Assembly: GCA_002423365.1 (NCBI GenBank)
Contig: DIVU01000272.1
Location: 3,965-9,934, forward strand
Reading direction: 5' to 3'
From: Desulfuromonadaceae bacterium UBA6124
GTDB taxonomy: Bacteria; Desulfobacterota; Desulfuromonadia; Desulfuromonadales; Trichloromonadaceae
DNA length: 5,970 nt
Of the stretch, positions 4,096-5,970 are shown one piece after another; position 1 is the first letter of the stretch, and every line of letters starts with the position of its first letter. The position numbers were made by a program, and so were the translations under genes. The notes under the pieces were generated by a model. The model was not told the origin of the DNA. It was given only the letters and a program-made list of their open reading frames with translations, and ran no database searches.

Positions 4096-5970
4096 TTGCT
4101 ATTCTCCAGGGGGAAGACATGCCTCATGGGGTTTGTTTCCGGGGTGGATACTCCCTTGCCGCGATTTTCGCCGGCGACAAAGGCGAGATAGCCGTACTTG
4201 CCGTAATGGGGGATTTTCCGCGCCGCGATGCGGGTCCCCTCGGCTTCGGCGGGAAGAAAGAGGGCGCAGGCTTTGTCCGCCGCCGCCGGATGGGGGAGGG
4301 CGGCGAAGAGGTCCGTTTCCGTGCGGGAAAAGCTTTGCCCGTCGAGCACCAGGCGATTTTCTTCGACCAGCGGTTCTCCTGGCCAGCGCGGCCGGATTCC
4401 GGCGCGTTTCGGCAGCCCGATATAGAGCAGGTCATGCCGTCGCAACAGTTCCGGGTCGGCCTCTGATTCTCCGATGATGTTCGCCCGTTCCTGGCGCAGG
4501 GCGGGAAGCAGGCTCAGCGCCGCCGCTCGCAGTTCCGATTCAAGCCCCTCGGCGACAATCACCAGCAGATTTTTGGCGCCGCGGATGCCGTTGACCAACG
4601 GTGGAATCTCTTCGGGCGCGATGCGGCGAAAAAGATCTGCCTCGGGGTCAATTTCCATGGACCAGGGCGGCCAGGGGAGATCGACGATGAAGGAGGTTTC
4701 TGCCGCCGAGGAGCGAAGCACCCGTTCCTCGACGGCGTTTTCTCCGGTGAAACGGATCGGTATCGCCAGTTGGTAGGGCGTGCCCCGCTGCCGTAGACTG
4801 CCGCTCACTCGCCACCTTCCATCTCGTTCTTCCCGGCGGATGTTTCCCCATTCCAGCATCGGCGCGCCGGGACGTTCCAGCCACTGTTGGAAAAAATCTT
4901 TCAGATCCCTTCCCGAACTTCCCTCGAAGGTGTGGCGCAGATCGTCCCAGTCGGCGCTGCCGTGCATCCGTTCCGCCGCGAGAGTACGTAATCCCCCCCA
5001 GAAGGCCCTTTCACCGATTTCCTTGCGCAGCATGTGAAAGACCATCGCGGCCTTGCCGTAGCCGATGGCCTGGCTCGCCTTGCTGTCCCGCCGGCTGAAG
5101 CGTTCGAGGGGGAAGTCCTCGGCGCCATCGACCAGGGTCGCGTAATCGCGCAGGATATTGCGTCGGTACTCGACGGCGTCGGCGGGGGACTGACGCTCTT
5201 TATAGAGGTGGTCGGCGACGTAGGTAGTCAACCCTTCCGCCCAGTTGCCTCGGGCGCGGTCGACGGCAACACCCGAACCCCACCAGCTGTGGGCGATTTC
5301 GTGGCCGAGGCTGGTCTCGACGATGAAGGGGAGGCGGATGACGCTGCCGCCAAGCAGGGTCCAGCCGGGAAAGCCGTAGCCGGTGGGGAAGAAGTTCTCG
5401 ACCACGGCATATTTTTCAAAGGGATAGGGGCCGAAAAGTTCCTGATACAGCTCCAGATAACGACGAACCGCCGCAAGATAGGTCGCGGCCAGTTCCTGAT
5501 TGCGGGGATGGAAATAACCTTCGATGAGGATGTCGGCAAAGGGCTCGCTGCTGACCACATAGGGGCCGGCGGCGAGGGCCAGGGCGCGCAGGGGATAGCC
5601 GGTACGCCAAGTGGTGATGGAACTTTCAGACGTTTCCGCGTTGTTAATGCGTGTGCCCGAGGTTACCGCCAGATAGCCCTTTGGCGCTTCGATCCGCACC
5701 TGATAAAGAGCCGGATATTCCGGCCACAGGGGATACCAGGCGCCGGAGAGAAAAGCGCCCTGGGCCGTGATGCTGGCGGCGATGCCATAGCTCGGGTCCT
5801 CGTCGTGGACGGGATTGCTCGGCGGCTGGTCGGGAAAGACCGCCCGGTAGTCGATGCGGATCTCGGCGGGCGTGGGTTCGGGAAGATCGATCACCAGCAT
5901 CTCCCCGGAGTGTTTCGCCGGCAGGGGTCGCCCGTTGGCGGATACGGCAAGAACTTCGCACTGCGGCGCC
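4092..5970 (-). CDS. M1-family (gluzincin) zinc metallopeptidase with C-terminal extension, N-terminus cut by the window edge
   Basis: The frame is open to the right edge, giving 625 visible codons. Numbering here is from the Met at 5900, which is internal: the 23 upstream codons are open and read like an M1 N-terminal domain (VLAVSANGRPLPAKHSGE). Seen: zinc motif HEIAH at 200-204 with the distal Glu ligand at 222 (WAEGLTTY); ENFFPTGYGFPGWTLLGG at 168-185, in the position of the substrate-binding GAMEN loop; and GYGKAAMVFHML at 280-291, carrying the likely catalytic Tyr281. These are the parts of an M1 aminopeptidase-type protease. Only 17 residues separate the second His from Glu222, against the usual 18. 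A beta-rich segment at about 346-425 is followed by an extension at about 433-602 with a Rossmann-like LLVIVAEG strand and KIPHYGKYGYLAF at 562-574. I assign no known domain to it. Secretion cannot be judged because the signal region is missing. The substrate is unknown. Confidence 0.88.
   Translation of the reverse strand, partial: APQCEVLAVSANGRPLPAKHSGEMLVIDLPEPTPAEIRIDYRAVFPDQPPSNPVHDEDPSYGIAASITAQGAFLSGAWYPLWPEYPALYQVRIEAPKGYLAVTSGTRINNAETSESSITTWRTGYPLRALALAAGPYVVSSEPFADILIEGYFHPRNQELAATYLAAVRRYLELYQELFGPYPFEKYAVVENFFPTGYGFPGWTLLGGSVIRLPFIVETSLGHEIAHSWWGSGVAVDRARGNWAEGLTTYVADHLYKERQSPADAVEYRRNILRDYATLVDGAEDFPLERFSRRDSKASQAIGYGKAAMVFHMLRKEIGERAFWGGLRTLAAERMHGSADWDDLRHTFEGSSGRDLKDFFQQWLERPGAPMLEWGNIRREERDGRWRVSGSLRQRGTPYQLAIPIRFTGENAVEERVLRSSAAETSFIVDLPWPPWSMEIDPEADLFRRIAPEEIPPLVNGIRGAKNLLVIVAEGLESELRAAALSLLPALRQERANIIGESEADPELLRRHDLLYIGLPKRAGIRPRWPGEPLVEENRLVLDGQSFSRTETDLFAALPHPAAADKACALFLPAEAEGTRIAARKIPHYGKYGYLAFVAGENRGKGVSTPETNPMRHVFPLENSK
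4104..4107 (-). promoter_or_regulatory. Shine-Dalgarno of the ChaN-family gene, inside the end of the peptidase gene
   Basis: On the minus strand GGAG is followed by eight bases and then the ATG at 4095. The site lies within the Leu-Glu codons near the peptidase C-terminus. With the ATGA overlap, this supports re-initiation or coupled translation of the downstream gene. Confidence 0.65.

Noticed and set aside
5898..5900. The ATG at 5900 as the start of the M1 peptidase.
   Set aside because: The frame stays open upstream to the window edge with M1-like sequence. The GGGGAG directly abuts the ATG with no spacing, so the real start lies beyond 5970.

Overview
The window is a GC-rich bacterial chromosomal stretch, almost fully coding. 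It holds five genes, two of them cut by the window edges. The gene content suggests a Gram-negative bacterium: a type II secretion accessory pair (GspA/GspB), an exported ChaN-family protein and a short-type alpha-glucan phosphorylase. The compact ATPase-only GspA followed by a Pro/Ala/Val-rich GspB resembles Desulfuromonas/Geobacter-type Deltaproteobacteria (Desulfobacterota). That placement is an inference from protein style, not from a search. I see no mobile elements, tRNA or rRNA genes, or CRISPR.

Layout. Positions 1-1263 (minus) hold the N-terminal 421 codons of an alpha-glucan phosphorylase, which runs out of the window at position 1. Positions 1264-1436 are a divergent intergenic region with two candidate sigma70 promoters, one per strand, whose -10 boxes share two bases. 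Positions 1437-2276 (plus) encode a GspA/ExeA-type AAA ATPase. After a 69-nt gap, 2346-3236 (plus) encodes a GspB-type bitopic membrane protein. One base after the gspB stop lies the stop codon of a convergent minus-strand gene: 3238-4095, an exported ChaN/TIKI-superfamily protein. Its ATG overlaps the TGA of the upstream minus-strand gene (4092-5970, entering from the right edge) in an ATGA junction. That upstream gene encodes an M1-family (gluzincin) zinc metallopeptidase with an unassigned C-terminal extension.

How they work together. GspA and GspB form one functional unit: a cytoplasmic ATPase and its membrane/periplasmic partner, known in Aeromonas to help assemble the type II secretin in the cell wall. 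The M1 peptidase and ChaN-like protein form a second, translationally coupled unit that probably acts in the envelope or periplasm. The phosphorylase is a cytoplasmic glycogen/maltodextrin enzyme that shares only the divergent promoter region with gspA.

Nothing here is a plainly new system. The least-described part is the coupled M1-peptidase/ChaN pair, with its shortened zinc motif and uncharacterised C-terminal domain.
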